Below, piece by piece: positions 55,806 through 64,000 of a stretch of DNA of 64,000 nucleotides. The stretch comes from Pedobacter sp. ok626 (GTDB lineage: Bacteria > Bacteroidota > Bacteroidia > Sphingobacteriales > Sphingobacteriaceae): positions 62,001 through 126,000 of the forward strand of contig NZ_FNEX01000002.1 in NCBI RefSeq assembly GCF_900100435.1, read 5' to 3'. Position 1 is the first letter of the stretch. The number at the start of each line of letters is the position of its first letter. A program made the position numbers and the translations under genes. Below the pieces are notes generated by a model. That model did not search any database and was not told the origin of the DNA. It saw nothing but the letters and a program-made list of their open reading frames with translations.

Positions 55806-57419
55806 TTAGGCTATAGCCTTTACCCGGGCTTCACCCCCATCTCCTTTCATTGGTAACGGATATAATAAGTACTGCCTAACAAGCGTGGTAAAGCTTTCAA
55901 CCTGCTCGTTTATCCATCGTTCATCCTTAACCAACTCTTCGGCCATTATACTAGCCACAGCCGGAGCAAGCAACAATGCCCCTCTTGCATCCAGAAATAA
56001 CAAACGCATCCTGCGTGAAAGCACATCCTCAATGGTACGTGCCATTTCATTTCGAACCATCCAAACCACTTCCGCTTTCACATATTTAAAATCAGGATTT
56101 AAGGCTTCGCTTAGTTTCGGTTCTACTTTCATTAAAGCGAGAATACCTTCAGCATCGGCGCCATACAATTCGAGATCTCCAGTCCCCATCTCAGCAAGGT
56201 ATCCATGTATTTTAACATCTTGTGTAATGCATTTCTTTGCAGCCAGCTTCCCTAATTCAATTGCTTTATCAACAACATCCATAGCCATTCTGCGGTAAGT
56301 TGTCCATTTGCCACCCGTAATGGTAATCAAGCCCGACTTACTAATAATCAACTTATGACTTCTAGAAATTTCTTTAGTACTGTTGGTATCCTTACCTGGC
56401 GCTGCCAATGGCCTTAAACCAGCAAACGCAGCCAACACATCATTTCTGCCAGGTTCTTTTGTAAGGTATTTCCCTGCAGTAGTTAATATAAATTCAATCT
56501 CTTCTTCCAGTGGCTTTGGTTCCAAACTATGTTCATCTAAAGGGGTATCAGTTGTGCCCACCAATACTTTTCCATGCCATGGTACAGCGAACAATACCCT
56601 TCCATCTGGAGTTTTAGGGATCATCAATGCACTATTCCCTTTTAAAAAGGAAGCATCAAGGACCACATGCGCACCTTGACTTGGCCGAACGATTGCTCTT
56701 CCCGATGGAACATCCATCTTTAAGATCTCATCTACAAAAACACCAGTGGCGTTAATAACCACCTTTGCGTTTAATGTATAGTTTTTATTGGTCTCAGTGT
56801 CTGTAAAGCTTACGCCATTGATATTTCCGTTGGCCTTTGTTAAACCAGTAACCTTAGTATAATTCAATAAGACCCCACCATACTCGACAGCTGTCTGCGC
56901 TAAATTCAATGCCAATCGGGCGTCATCAAACTGCCCATCACTATAGCTCACCCCACCAATCAAGCCATCAGGTTTTAATCCCGGGATAGCTTTTAATACT
57001 TTCTCTGCTGATAAAAAAGTCGACTTTTTGAAACCGCTCTTTCCAGCCAGTAAATCATAAAGCTTTAGTCCGATAAGATATTTATATTTAGATAACCAGG
57101 AATACAGGGGTATAATGAAATCTTGATCTTTAACCAGGTGCGGCGCATTTTTTAACAAAAGCCCGCGTTCATGTAAGGCTTCATACACTAAGGCAACATC
57201 ACCTTGCGCCAAATAACGAACACCACCATGAACCAGCTTGGTACTTCTGCTCGATGTTCCTTTTGCAAAATCAGACTGCTCCAGCAATAGCGTACTATAA
57301 CCTCTACTTGCCGCATCCACCGCAGTCCCCAATCCAGTCGCCCCACCACCAATAATGATAACATCCCAATTATTTTTTGCTTCTACTTGCGCTATGAATG
57401 ATTCCCGACTAAACAACAT
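55806..57419 (-). CDS. glpD: Aerobic-type glycerol-3-phosphate dehydrogenase (FAD)
   Basis: About 537 residues from the ATG at 57419 (MLFSRESFIAQVEAKNNWDV); the longer frame to 57473 would start inside the operator region. FAD-binding GXGXXG is VIIIGGGATGLGTAVDAASRGYSTLLLEQ, followed by the GlpD block GTSSRSTKLVHGGVRYLAQGDVALVYEAL and GRAIVRPSQGAHVVLD, and a C-terminal helical domain. Oxidises glycerol-3-phosphate to dihydroxyacetone phosphate, passing electrons to quinone. Same strand as the susC locus, divergent from the DeoR-type regulator. Confidence 0.95.
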   Translation of the reverse strand: MLFSRESFIAQVEAKNNWDVIIIGGGATGLGTAVDAASRGYSTLLLEQSDFAKGTSSRSTKLVHGGVRYLAQGDVALVYEALHERGLLLKNAPHLVKDQDFIIPLYSWLSKYKYLIGLKLYDLLAGKSGFKKSTFLSAEKVLKAIPGLKPDGLIGGVSYSDGQFDDARLALNLAQTAVEYGGVLLNYTKVTGLTKANGNINGVSFTDTETNKNYTLNAKVVINATGVFVDEILKMDVPSGRAIVRPSQGAHVVLDASFLKGNSALMIPKTPDGRVLFAVPWHGKVLVGTTDTPLDEHSLEPKPLEEEIEFILTTAGKYLTKEPGRNDVLAAFAGLRPLAAPGKDTNSTKEISRSHKLIISKSGLITITGGKWTTYRRMAMDVVDKAIELGKLAAKKCITQDVKIHGYLAEMGTGDLELYGADAEGILALMKVEPKLSEALNPDFKYVKAEVVWMVRNEMARTIEDVLSRRMRLLFLDARGALLLAPAVASIMAEELVKDERWINEQVESFTTLVRQYLLYPLPMKGDGGEARVKAIA

Positions 57420-57495
57420 TTCGTTTTTTTCCAATTTTAAAATAATAACATTTCGTAAACTTTCGTTTATCAAAAAAAATACAACTAAACGAAAC
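57419..57495. promoter_or_regulatory. glpD operator region with repeated TTTCGT boxes
   Basis: TTTCGT occurs at 57419-57424, 57451-57456 and 57461-57466 (the last two exactly 10 bp apart), with an inverted copy AAACGAAAC at 57487-57495. Short repeated boxes of this sort are typical DeoR/GlpR targets. The region lies between glpD and the regulator gene. Confidence 0.55.
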
Positions 57496-57619
57496 TAAAC
57501 AAAGATTTTTATTATTAAAAACAAATTGCCATATTTATTTTTTACCGTTAAGTTTGTGCATTAATTAATATTGCAATTAAAAATTATGTTTATATTACTA
57601 CTGCTTTACATATAGATAA

Positions 57620-58384
57620 ATGATCACCATAGCCGAAAGACACCAATATATTTTAAATAAAATCCAAACAGAAGGTTCCATAGACGTGCAATCGCTGTGC
57701 AAATCATTAGACGTTTCGTCCGTAACGATACGCAAGGACTTGAAACTACTCGAAGATAAAAACCTGCTATACAGAACTCACGGCGGGGCAACATTAAACA
57801 ACCCTTATACAGTTGATAGACCTGTAAATGAAAAGGAACATTTGCAATCGACAGAAAAGATAAGAATTGGCGCTTTAGCTGCAGATCTTATTGAAGACAA
57901 CGATTCCATCATTATTGCCTCTGGAACAACTGTATTAGCTATGGCGCGCTGCATTAAGCCAAAAGGCAGCTTAACTGTAATTACCGCAGCATTAAACGTT
58001 GCGCTTGAATTACTGCACCATAACGACATCGAAATCATTCAGCTTGGTGGACTATTAAGAAAAAGCTCATCTTCTGTTGCCGGACCCTATTCGGACAATG
58101 TTTTAAGCAGCGTTTTCTGTAGCAAATTATACCTTGGTGTAGATGGAATAGATCTGGAATTTGGGCTAACTACCACCAATGCATCAGAGGCACACTTAAA
58201 CAGACAGATGATTGAATCGTCTCAGAAAATAATTGTACTGGCAGATTCTACCAAATTTGGAAAACGAGGCTTCGGAAGAATATGTGGAATAGAAGAAGTA
58301 GACCATATCATTACCGACAGTGGCATTTCTGAACAAACCAAAAAAGGACTGGAAAGTCTGGGGATTAAAGTTTCTATTGTTTAA
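57620..58384 (+). CDS. glpR: DeoR/GlpR-family transcriptional regulator
   Basis: 254 residues, normal length. N-terminal winged HTH with IDVQSLCKSLDVSSVTIRKDLKLLEDKNLLYRTHGGA (DeoR signature) and a C-terminal sugar-phosphate isomerase-like effector domain (IIIASGTTVLAMA; KLYLGVDGID; VLADSTKFGKRG). Divergent from glpD with 200 bp between, so most likely a glycerol-3-phosphate-responsive repressor of glpD and possibly of the SusCD/GlpQ/GlpT genes. The effector is inferred. Confidence 0.88.
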   Translation: MITIAERHQYILNKIQTEGSIDVQSLCKSLDVSSVTIRKDLKLLEDKNLLYRTHGGATLNNPYTVDRPVNEKEHLQSTEKIRIGALAADLIEDNDSIIIASGTTVLAMARCIKPKGSLTVITAALNVALELLHHNDIEIIQLGGLLRKSSSSVAGPYSDNVLSSVFCSKLYLGVDGIDLEFGLTTTNASEAHLNRQMIESSQKIIVLADSTKFGKRGFGRICGIEEVDHIITDSGISEQTKKGLESLGIKVSIV

Positions 58385-58396
58385 GCCAATATAGCC

Positions 58397-59368
58397 TTAT
58401 TTCTTGCGTTCGGTAGTATACCGAACCAATTGTTCTAAGCCCGTTCTTGCATCGCAAGGTGCAAAACTGTATAGAATATCAAAAGCTTCCTGCTGATACT
58501 GGATCATTTTCTCATTGGCATAATGCACCCCATCTTTGGCGTTCACAAAGTCGATGATCTCCTGTATCTTAGCCGGCTCATCCTGATGATTTTTCACCAG
58601 GCTAATGATTCTTTTCTTCTCTGCCTTGTCAGCACGGTTTAGCGCATAAATCAGTGGAAGAGTAACCTTCTTTTCTTTGATATCAATACCAAGCGGTTTA
58701 CCAACATCATCAGTTCCAAAATCAAAAGTATCATCCTTAATCTGGAAAGCAATCCCCACCTTTTCGCCGAATAACCTCATTTTCTCTATCGTCTCATCAT
58801 CAGCACCTGCCGAAGCGGCACCACAAGCACAACAAGAGGCAATAAGAGAAGCTGTTTTTTGTCTGATGACATCAAAATAAAGTGCTTCGCTGATATCCAT
58901 CCTTCTCACTTTCTCAATCTGCAGCAATTCCCCTTCACTCATCTGTTTCACTGCCTCGGAAACAATCTGCAATAAGCGAAACTCTCCATTGTTTACAGAA
59001 AGCAACAAGCCCTTAGCCAGCAAATAATCGCCGACTAAAACTGCAATCTTATTTTTCCATAAGGCATTAATCGAAAAGAACCCCCTACGTTCGTAAGCAT
59101 TATCAACCACATCATCGTGTACAAGCGTAGCCGTATGCAACAGCTCTACTAGAGCCGCCCCTCTATGGGTTGATTCTATGATTCCACCACAAAGTTTTGC
59201 AGCAAAAAAAACAAACATCGGTCTGATTTGCTTACCCTTACGTTTTACAATATAATGGGTTATGCGATCAAGTAATGGTGCATCACTATGCATTGACGCC
59301 TTGAACTTTTCTTCAAAGGCAGCTATGTCTGCGGCTATCGGTAGTTTTATCTGATTTATTCCAGGCAT
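58397..59368 (-). CDS. Polyprenyl diphosphate synthase (trans-isoprenyl, long-chain)
   Basis: 323 residues. First Asp-rich motif LVHDDVVDNA (Asp85, 86, 89) and second motif IKDDTFDFGTDD, with GKQIRPMFVFFAAK upstream. Length and the residues before the first Asp motif suggest a medium/long-chain synthase (octaprenyl/heptaprenyl) for menaquinone side chains. Last gene of the tatD-ansA-MBL-rhodanese run, 4 bp after the MBL fusion gene. Confidence 0.92.
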   Translation of the reverse strand: MPGINQIKLPIAADIAAFEEKFKASMHSDAPLLDRITHYIVKRKGKQIRPMFVFFAAKLCGGIIESTHRGAALVELLHTATLVHDDVVDNAYERRGFFSINALWKNKIAVLVGDYLLAKGLLLSVNNGEFRLLQIVSEAVKQMSEGELLQIEKVRRMDISEALYFDVIRQKTASLIASCCACGAASAGADDETIEKMRLFGEKVGIAFQIKDDTFDFGTDDVGKPLGIDIKEKKVTLPLIYALNRADKAEKKRIISLVKNHQDEPAKIQEIIDFVNAKDGVHYANEKMIQYQQEAFDILYSFAPCDARTGLEQLVRYTTERKK

Positions 59369-59372
59369 CTTA

Positions 59373-60788
59373 CTAGGCGTTCATGGCTTTTGAGGGGCAG
59401 GCAAAATCAGTACGCTTTAAACCTGTGTTTTTAATGGCGCCATAACCACCAGCAATATCTATTACCTGCTCAACGCCCCTTGCTTTAAGAATAGAGGAAG
59501 CAATCATAGATCGATACCCACCTGCGCAATGCACATAATAAGTATCGTTGTGGTCAATTTCCGGAGTCCAATCGTTGATATAATCCAAAGGACGAGTCAT
59601 GGTCATTTCCAAATGCTCCGATTCATATTCTCCTGGCTTTCTCACATCAAGCACCTTGATGGATGCATCCACATTGGCTATACGTTCAAATTCTTCTGCT
59701 GAGATTGATTTAATTGTATCTACATCCTTACCAGCCTGTTCCCATGCAGCAATACCACCTTCTAAATAACCAATCGTATTGTCGTATCCCACCCTCGCTA
59801 AACGTGTAATCGTTTCTTCCTCTTTACCAGCTTCAACAACCAGCAATAAAGGATGCTTTAAATCGGTAATCAAAGCACCAACCCAAGGGGCAAACTGACC
59901 ATTCAAACCGATATTTACAGCAGAAGGAACAAAACCTTTCGCAAATACTTGTGGATCTCTGGTATCCAGAATTGTTGCTCCCGATAAATTCGCCATTGTT
60001 TCAAACTCATCCGGACTCAAAGGCTTTAGTCCTTTTTCATAAACATCGTCAAAGCTTTCATAGCCATTTTTATTCATGGCGGCATTTTTAGCAAAATACT
60101 GGGGCGGCGGCAAAATACCATCCGTAACCTCTTTTACAAACTGCGCTTTCGAAGTTGCTTTAAGTGCATAATTCACTTCCTTCTGGTGACCTAAGGTATC
60201 AAAGGTCTCCTTACTCATGCTCTTACCACAAGCAGAACCTGCACCATGAGCAGGATAAACCAGTACATCATCAGGAAGCGTTAATATTTTATTTTGTAAA
60301 GAATCGTACAAAGTACTAGCCATATCTTCCATCGTCAAGTCTCCCTGCTGTGCAAGATCAGGTCTACCTACATCACCAATAAATAGGGTGTCACCGGTAA
60401 AAATGCAATATGGCTTACCATCCTTATCTGTCAGCAAATAAGTCGTTGATTCAGGTGTATGTCCCGGAGTATGCAATGCGGTGATCGTCAACTCACCTAT
60501 TTTAAACTGTTCCCCATCTACCGCGATATGCGATTGAAAAGAGGTTTTAGCCGTAGGACCATATACAATTTCAGCACCCGATTTCTCGGCCAAGTCGATA
60601 TGACCTGAAACAAAATCGGCATGAAAATGGGTTTCAAAAATATACTTGATTACAGCATTGTCCTTCTTAGCTTTCTTAAGATAAGGTGCTACCTCACGCA
60701 AAGGATCAATAATTGCCGCCTCTCCGTTACTCTCAATATAATAAGCCGCTTCTGCTAAACACCCCGTATAAATCTGCTCTATCTTCAT
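59373..60788 (-). CDS. ETHE1-like MBL-fold persulfide dioxygenase fused to two rhodanese domains
   Basis: 471 residues. MBL-fold domain (about 1-215) with THFHADFVSGH (His54, His56, Asp58, His63) and later TPGHTPEST, GDTLFIGDVGRPD and YPAHGAGS. Rhodanese 1 (about 260-350) has no cysteine at the active-site loop (LLVVEAGKEEE), so it is likely inactive. Rhodanese 2 (about 365-455) has the active Cys421 in YVHCAGGYRS. Role: oxidation of persulfide and handling of sulfane sulfur. 69 bp after ansA. Confidence 0.9.
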   Translation of the reverse strand: MKIEQIYTGCLAEAAYYIESNGEAAIIDPLREVAPYLKKAKKDNAVIKYIFETHFHADFVSGHIDLAEKSGAEIVYGPTAKTSFQSHIAVDGEQFKIGELTITALHTPGHTPESTTYLLTDKDGKPYCIFTGDTLFIGDVGRPDLAQQGDLTMEDMASTLYDSLQNKILTLPDDVLVYPAHGAGSACGKSMSKETFDTLGHQKEVNYALKATSKAQFVKEVTDGILPPPQYFAKNAAMNKNGYESFDDVYEKGLKPLSPDEFETMANLSGATILDTRDPQVFAKGFVPSAVNIGLNGQFAPWVGALITDLKHPLLLVVEAGKEEETITRLARVGYDNTIGYLEGGIAAWEQAGKDVDTIKSISAEEFERIANVDASIKVLDVRKPGEYESEHLEMTMTRPLDYINDWTPEIDHNDTYYVHCAGGYRSMIASSILKARGVEQVIDIAGGYGAIKNTGLKRTDFACPSKAMNA

Positions 60789-60857
60789 TGCCTTCTTTAT
60801 TTAACTACAAATTTAAGATTATAATTCCCGCGCTAAAAACTAACACAAATTTTTACT

Positions 60858-61874
60858 TTAAGCCGTCAATTCTCCACGAAGCGATTGCTCCATCAATTTT
60901 ACGACTTCTGCATAACTGTGTCCTTGTGCCATCAGGTACATCAATTTAGTGATGGTAGCTTCGAAAGTCATGTCATAACCACTTACCACACCCATTTCCT
61001 GAAGTTGTTTACTGGTTTCATATTTGCCAAGCTCTACGGAACCGCGCTGACATTGAGAAATGTCGACTATAATTTTGCCGTTCGCTATCGCTTCTTTCAA
61101 GCAATTGATAAACCATTCGGCAGTAGTTGTATTTCCAGAACCAAAAGTTTCTAAAACGATGGCATCTACAGGCGAATGTGTAATCGCCATTACCGCTTGC
61201 TGCGAAATACCAGGATACATTTTCAATACCCCAATGTTCGAATTAAAATCTAGTAACACCTGCAATTCCTTTTGAGGTGGAGGCAGAATATAATTATTAA
61301 AGAAATTTAAATGAACCCCAGCTTCAGCAAGTATAGGGTAGTTCGGAGAGCGAAACGCCTCAAATTTCTCCGAATTGTACTTAATGGAACGATTGCCGCG
61401 AAACAGCTGCGAATCGAAATAGATACAAACTTCCGGAACTTTAGCTCTCCCATGCTCTTTCATTGCCGCAATCTCAAGCGCAGTAATCAGATTCTCTTTC
61501 GCATCAGTCCTGATCTGACCAATCGGAAGCTGCGAACCGGTAAGTATAACCGGTTTACTCAGGTTCTGCAACATAAAGCTCAATGCCGAAGCGGTATAAG
61601 CCATTGTATCCGAACCATGCAGAATTACAAAGCCATCAAACTCATCATACCTGGTAAAAATCAGCTTTGCCAACTCCGCCCAAATGTCAGGATGCATATT
61701 TGACGAATCCATAATCGGATCAAAAGAATGGATTTCAAGCTCATAATTCAATCTTGCCAGTTCAGGCACATTTTGCTGAATCTGCTTAAAATTAAAAGGA
61801 ATCAGCGTCCCGGTTTCGGTATCATTTACCATACCTATTGTACCGCCCGTATATATGATGAGTATCTTGGTCAT
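60858..61874 (-). CDS. ansA: Type I (cytoplasmic) L-asparaginase
   Basis: 338 residues, no signal peptide. The first active-site motif IIYTGGTIGM (Thr12) and the second HGSDTMAYTASAL are both present. Hydrolyses asparagine to aspartate and ammonia. Starts 2 bp after tatD, so the two are coupled; the pairing of tatD and ansA is common in Bacteroidota. Confidence 0.94.
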   Translation of the reverse strand: MTKILIIYTGGTIGMVNDTETGTLIPFNFKQIQQNVPELARLNYELEIHSFDPIMDSSNMHPDIWAELAKLIFTRYDEFDGFVILHGSDTMAYTASALSFMLQNLSKPVILTGSQLPIGQIRTDAKENLITALEIAAMKEHGRAKVPEVCIYFDSQLFRGNRSIKYNSEKFEAFRSPNYPILAEAGVHLNFFNNYILPPPQKELQVLLDFNSNIGVLKMYPGISQQAVMAITHSPVDAIVLETFGSGNTTTAEWFINCLKEAIANGKIIVDISQCQRGSVELGKYETSKQLQEMGVVSGYDMTFEATITKLMYLMAQGHSYAEVVKLMEQSLRGELTA

Positions 61875-61876
61875 TA

Positions 61877-62644
61877 TTAGATGTTAAAAATGCTGATGGA
61901 ATTTGCTGTAGTTACAGCAGCTATTTCTTCTACACTGGTTTCATATATTTCTGCCAGTCTCTCCGCAACGTGTATGAGGTAGCTGCTTTCATTTGGTTTA
62001 CCTCTGTAAGGCACAGGGGCCAGATACGGAGAATCAGTTTCTAAAACCAATTTTGATAAAGGAACTTGCTTTAAAACCTCATCTAAACCGGAATTTTTAT
62101 ACGTTACAACCCCACCTATTCCCAAATAAAAACCGAGTTCAATAGCCTTATTGGCCTGCTCCAGATTTCCTGTAAAACAATGTAAAATTCCCCTTAGGTC
62201 CTCAGCCTTTTCTTCTTCTAAAATTTCGAATATCTCATCAAAAGCCTCTCTGCAATGAATCACAATTGGCAGTTCCAGATCTTTAGCCCATTTAATTTGC
62301 TCACGAAAAGCAGCCTGTTGAAAAGGGAGTGTGCTTTTATCCCAATGCAAATCTATACCAATCTCTCCGATGGCATAAATATCTCTATCTACCATACTCT
62401 GGCAGATTTCATCTAAAACCTCTTCATAATTCTCCTTCACATCACAAGGATGCAAGCCGGCCATTGCAAAACAGTTATTAGGATATTTCTTTACCAGGGC
62501 ATCAATTTTTGCGATAGAAGCAACATCAACGTTAGGCAAAAACAAGCGTTCGATTTGATTGTCAAAACAACGCTGCATCAGCTGATCTAATTTCTCCTCA
62601 TCTGTTTCGTAATACAAATGCGTATGGGTGTCGGTTAAAAGCAT
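61877..62644 (-). CDS. tatD: TatD-family metal-dependent hydrolase/DNase
   Basis: 255 residues. TDTHTHLYYETD (metal His pair), AIGEIGIDLHWDK (Glu ligand), PIVIHCREAFDEI, GILHCFTG and LETDSPYLAP complete the TatD site. Family members act as 3'-5' exonuclease/DNA repair or quality-control hydrolases. First gene of the tatD-ansA-MBL-prenyl synthase run. Confidence 0.94.
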   Translation of the reverse strand: MLLTDTHTHLYYETDEEKLDQLMQRCFDNQIERLFLPNVDVASIAKIDALVKKYPNNCFAMAGLHPCDVKENYEEVLDEICQSMVDRDIYAIGEIGIDLHWDKSTLPFQQAAFREQIKWAKDLELPIVIHCREAFDEIFEILEEEKAEDLRGILHCFTGNLEQANKAIELGFYLGIGGVVTYKNSGLDEVLKQVPLSKLVLETDSPYLAPVPYRGKPNESSYLIHVAERLAEIYETSVEEIAAVTTANSISIFNI

Positions 62645-62697
62645 TGGCGAAGTTAATAAAAACCATCGGAGCTTAACAAATAAAAACAGAAGGTAGT

Positions 62698-64000
62698 TTA
62701 TTCCGTGCTTTTTATGACCACAGGACCTAATAATCCTGAAGGCAACAAAGGTTCATCCTTTTTGAAAACGATATTGGTATTTGTAATGCGCTGCGCCTCA
62801 GGCAGGGCCGCATCTCCAATCAATCGGTTTGGCCAAAGGTTAATGATTTCAATGTTTAAGATATTTTCACCTGCCTTTAAGGCTGATGAAATATCCAAAT
62901 GCCACGGCGCCGTCCAGACTACGCCAAGGTTTTTACCATTCAATGTTACCTCTGCAATATTTTTTACGACTCCCAGATCCAGGTAAACTGACTGGCCTTT
63001 TGTCCCATTGTATTTAAATGTTTTGGTATAGGTGGCTTTTCCCGAAAAGTACTTAATCCTTTTGTCGGTATGTTGTGCCCAATCCTGCAGACTGGCGAAT
63101 TCTACCACCTCAGGACCGCCCCATTGGGTATCAAAGGCAACCTTCCACGCACCGCTCAATTCCATTCCCGTTTTTAATGCCGGGTAATTGCTTGACACAG
63201 TTTTGGCAGATGAAGGGCTTTTTGGAAAAACAACAAACCAGGATTGGAAAGGCTCAAATTTCAAAGGAATCTCTACCCTACCATCAACATTACGGAAACT
63301 AGCTGCCTTAACAAGCGAGCCCTTAACCGGATCCCAAATTTCCGGCACACGACCTTTAACCCTAAAAGTACAATTAGACGTCACAGTTTTACCATTCCTG
63401 TTGGCTATAAAATAAATCTCAGCCTCTGGCGTAGTACGGTGTATAAAATCAATGTAATCACCCTGCTCAGCACTGTATTCAAAATCAGGTTTTACGCCAT
63501 CATTCAGCAGTACCGTTCTGATTGAGCCTTTAACAAAAATCCGCCCTTTACCATAGTTGTTAATTCTGATTTTGCTTTCATCAGCCTTTCCCCAAAGTTG
63601 TTTGACGGCATTTGTTAAATCCTTATCACAGGCAGGATAATTCTTAAGCCCAGAATCCGTTACCGGTCGGTCGCCAATAACCGTAGCGCCTTCCTTCACC
63701 AGATTGCTTATTTTATTCAGCACCTCCAAAGGCATTCTTTTACTATCCGGTAATACCAATACACGATAGCTCATTCCATCTGGCAAAGTCAACCTGCCAT
63801 TTTTTACCGTTAGGCGAGTAAGCAATACCTCTTCATTGCATACATCATAGTCGTAGCCTTTGCCCAACAACGGATCTATGTGTTTTTGTTCAACAAGATT
63901 TGGTGCCCAGTCGCCATTATAATAAAGCACATCTGCCACAAACTTTCCTTTGCGCAACAGATATTGTGATCGGGCAACGTACGACAAGAATGGCCCTGAC
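62698..64000 (-). CDS. GH106-like glycoside hydrolase, C-terminal part (5' end outside window)
   Basis: The frame is open to the last base; translation there reads SGPFLSYVARSQYLLRKGKF, with no true start codon in view. The segment FVADVLYYNGDWAPN and the later MELSGAWKVAFDTQWGGPEVVEF, TLNGKNLGVVWTAPWHLDIS and INLWPNRLIGDAA match the glycosyl hydrolase 106 (alpha-L-rhamnosidase-like) C-terminal half, with a galactose-binding-like domain at the end. About 434 codons are present. Upstream part and signal peptide are missing. The specificity is not settled by this fragment. Confidence 0.8.
   Translation of the reverse strand, partial: SGPFLSYVARSQYLLRKGKFVADVLYYNGDWAPNLVEQKHIDPLLGKGYDYDVCNEEVLLTRLTVKNGRLTLPDGMSYRVLVLPDSKRMPLEVLNKISNLVKEGATVIGDRPVTDSGLKNYPACDKDLTNAVKQLWGKADESKIRINNYGKGRIFVKGSIRTVLLNDGVKPDFEYSAEQGDYIDFIHRTTPEAEIYFIANRNGKTVTSNCTFRVKGRVPEIWDPVKGSLVKAASFRNVDGRVEIPLKFEPFQSWFVVFPKSPSSAKTVSSNYPALKTGMELSGAWKVAFDTQWGGPEVVEFASLQDWAQHTDKRIKYFSGKATYTKTFKYNGTKGQSVYLDLGVVKNIAEVTLNGKNLGVVWTAPWHLDISSALKAGENILNIEIINLWPNRLIGDAALPEAQRITNTNIVFKKDEPLLPSGLLGPVVIKSTE

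Noticed and set aside
55885-56298. 137-codon plus-strand open frame opposite glpD.
   Set aside because: It mirrors the well-supported glpD frame, its product is low-complexity Ser/Thr-rich and matches no family.
61311-61703. 130-codon plus-strand frame opposite ansA.
   Set aside because: Antisense shadow of the asparaginase gene; basic, Asn-rich product without recognisable domain.

Overview
The window is AT-rich chromosomal DNA of a Bacteroidota bacterium, most like Sphingobacteriaceae (Pedobacter or a close relative). The reasons are two SusC/SusD pairs, many Bacteroidota-only families (DUF2027, DUF2723, DUF5689, SusE), promoters of the TTTG-N18/20-TAnnTTTG type instead of sigma70-type boxes, and the lack of clear Shine-Dalgarno sequences. 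No phage, IS transposase, CRISPR array or rRNA gene was seen. Ends are cut: fusA lacks its 3' end at base 1 and a GH106-like glycosidase lacks its 5' end at base 64000.

Layout. 1-2608: str operon (rpsL-rpsG-fusA, minus strand). 2777-8342: envelope and housekeeping genes (PagL-like deacylase, VF530 protein, DUF2027 protein, M1 peptidase, a CarboxypepD_reg-type exported protein, ArsC/Spx-like protein). 8469-16668: a plus-strand signalling block with a LytS/LytTR pair, a CHASE3-GAF hybrid kinase with three receiver domains, CheR, and a REC-kinase-REC hybrid. 16658-18991: pth, rplY, prs and tRNA-Gln. 19576-22605: a large DUF2723 membrane protein. 22912-23877: accA.

23925-42633 is a maltodextrin (Sus-like) locus on the minus strand: LacI regulator, susC, susD, two small exported proteins, SusE/F-like lipoprotein, neopullulanase, beta-phosphoglucomutase, GH65 maltose phosphorylase, a second GH13, an MFS disaccharide transporter and a surface GH13 lipoprotein. 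Starch would be cut at the surface, imported by SusCD, trimmed in the periplasm, and maltose moved into the cytosol and split by phosphate, giving glucose plus beta-glucose-1-phosphate, then glucose-6-phosphate.

42780-43931 is a fatty acid desaturase. 43947-58384 looks like a glycerophosphodiester or phospholipid-headgroup locus: SGNH esterase, GlpT, GlpQ, calcineurin-like phosphoesterase, a Cys-rich exported orphan, DUF5689 lipoprotein, SusD, SusC, GlpD and a divergent DeoR/GlpR regulator. Shared TTTCGTTT-type boxes occur before glpD and before this susC. 58397-62644 holds a polyprenyl synthase, an MBL-rhodanese fusion, asparaginase and TatD, followed by the GH106 fragment.

The most unusual non-coding signals are: two related long inverted-repeat elements (4917-5132 and 22606-22912), each filling the gap between convergent stop codons; a quasi-palindrome with six 11-bp-phased CACAC half sites (19294-19389); 21-bp-spaced direct repeats before the LytS/LytTR operon; and palindromes before the maltodextrin susC.
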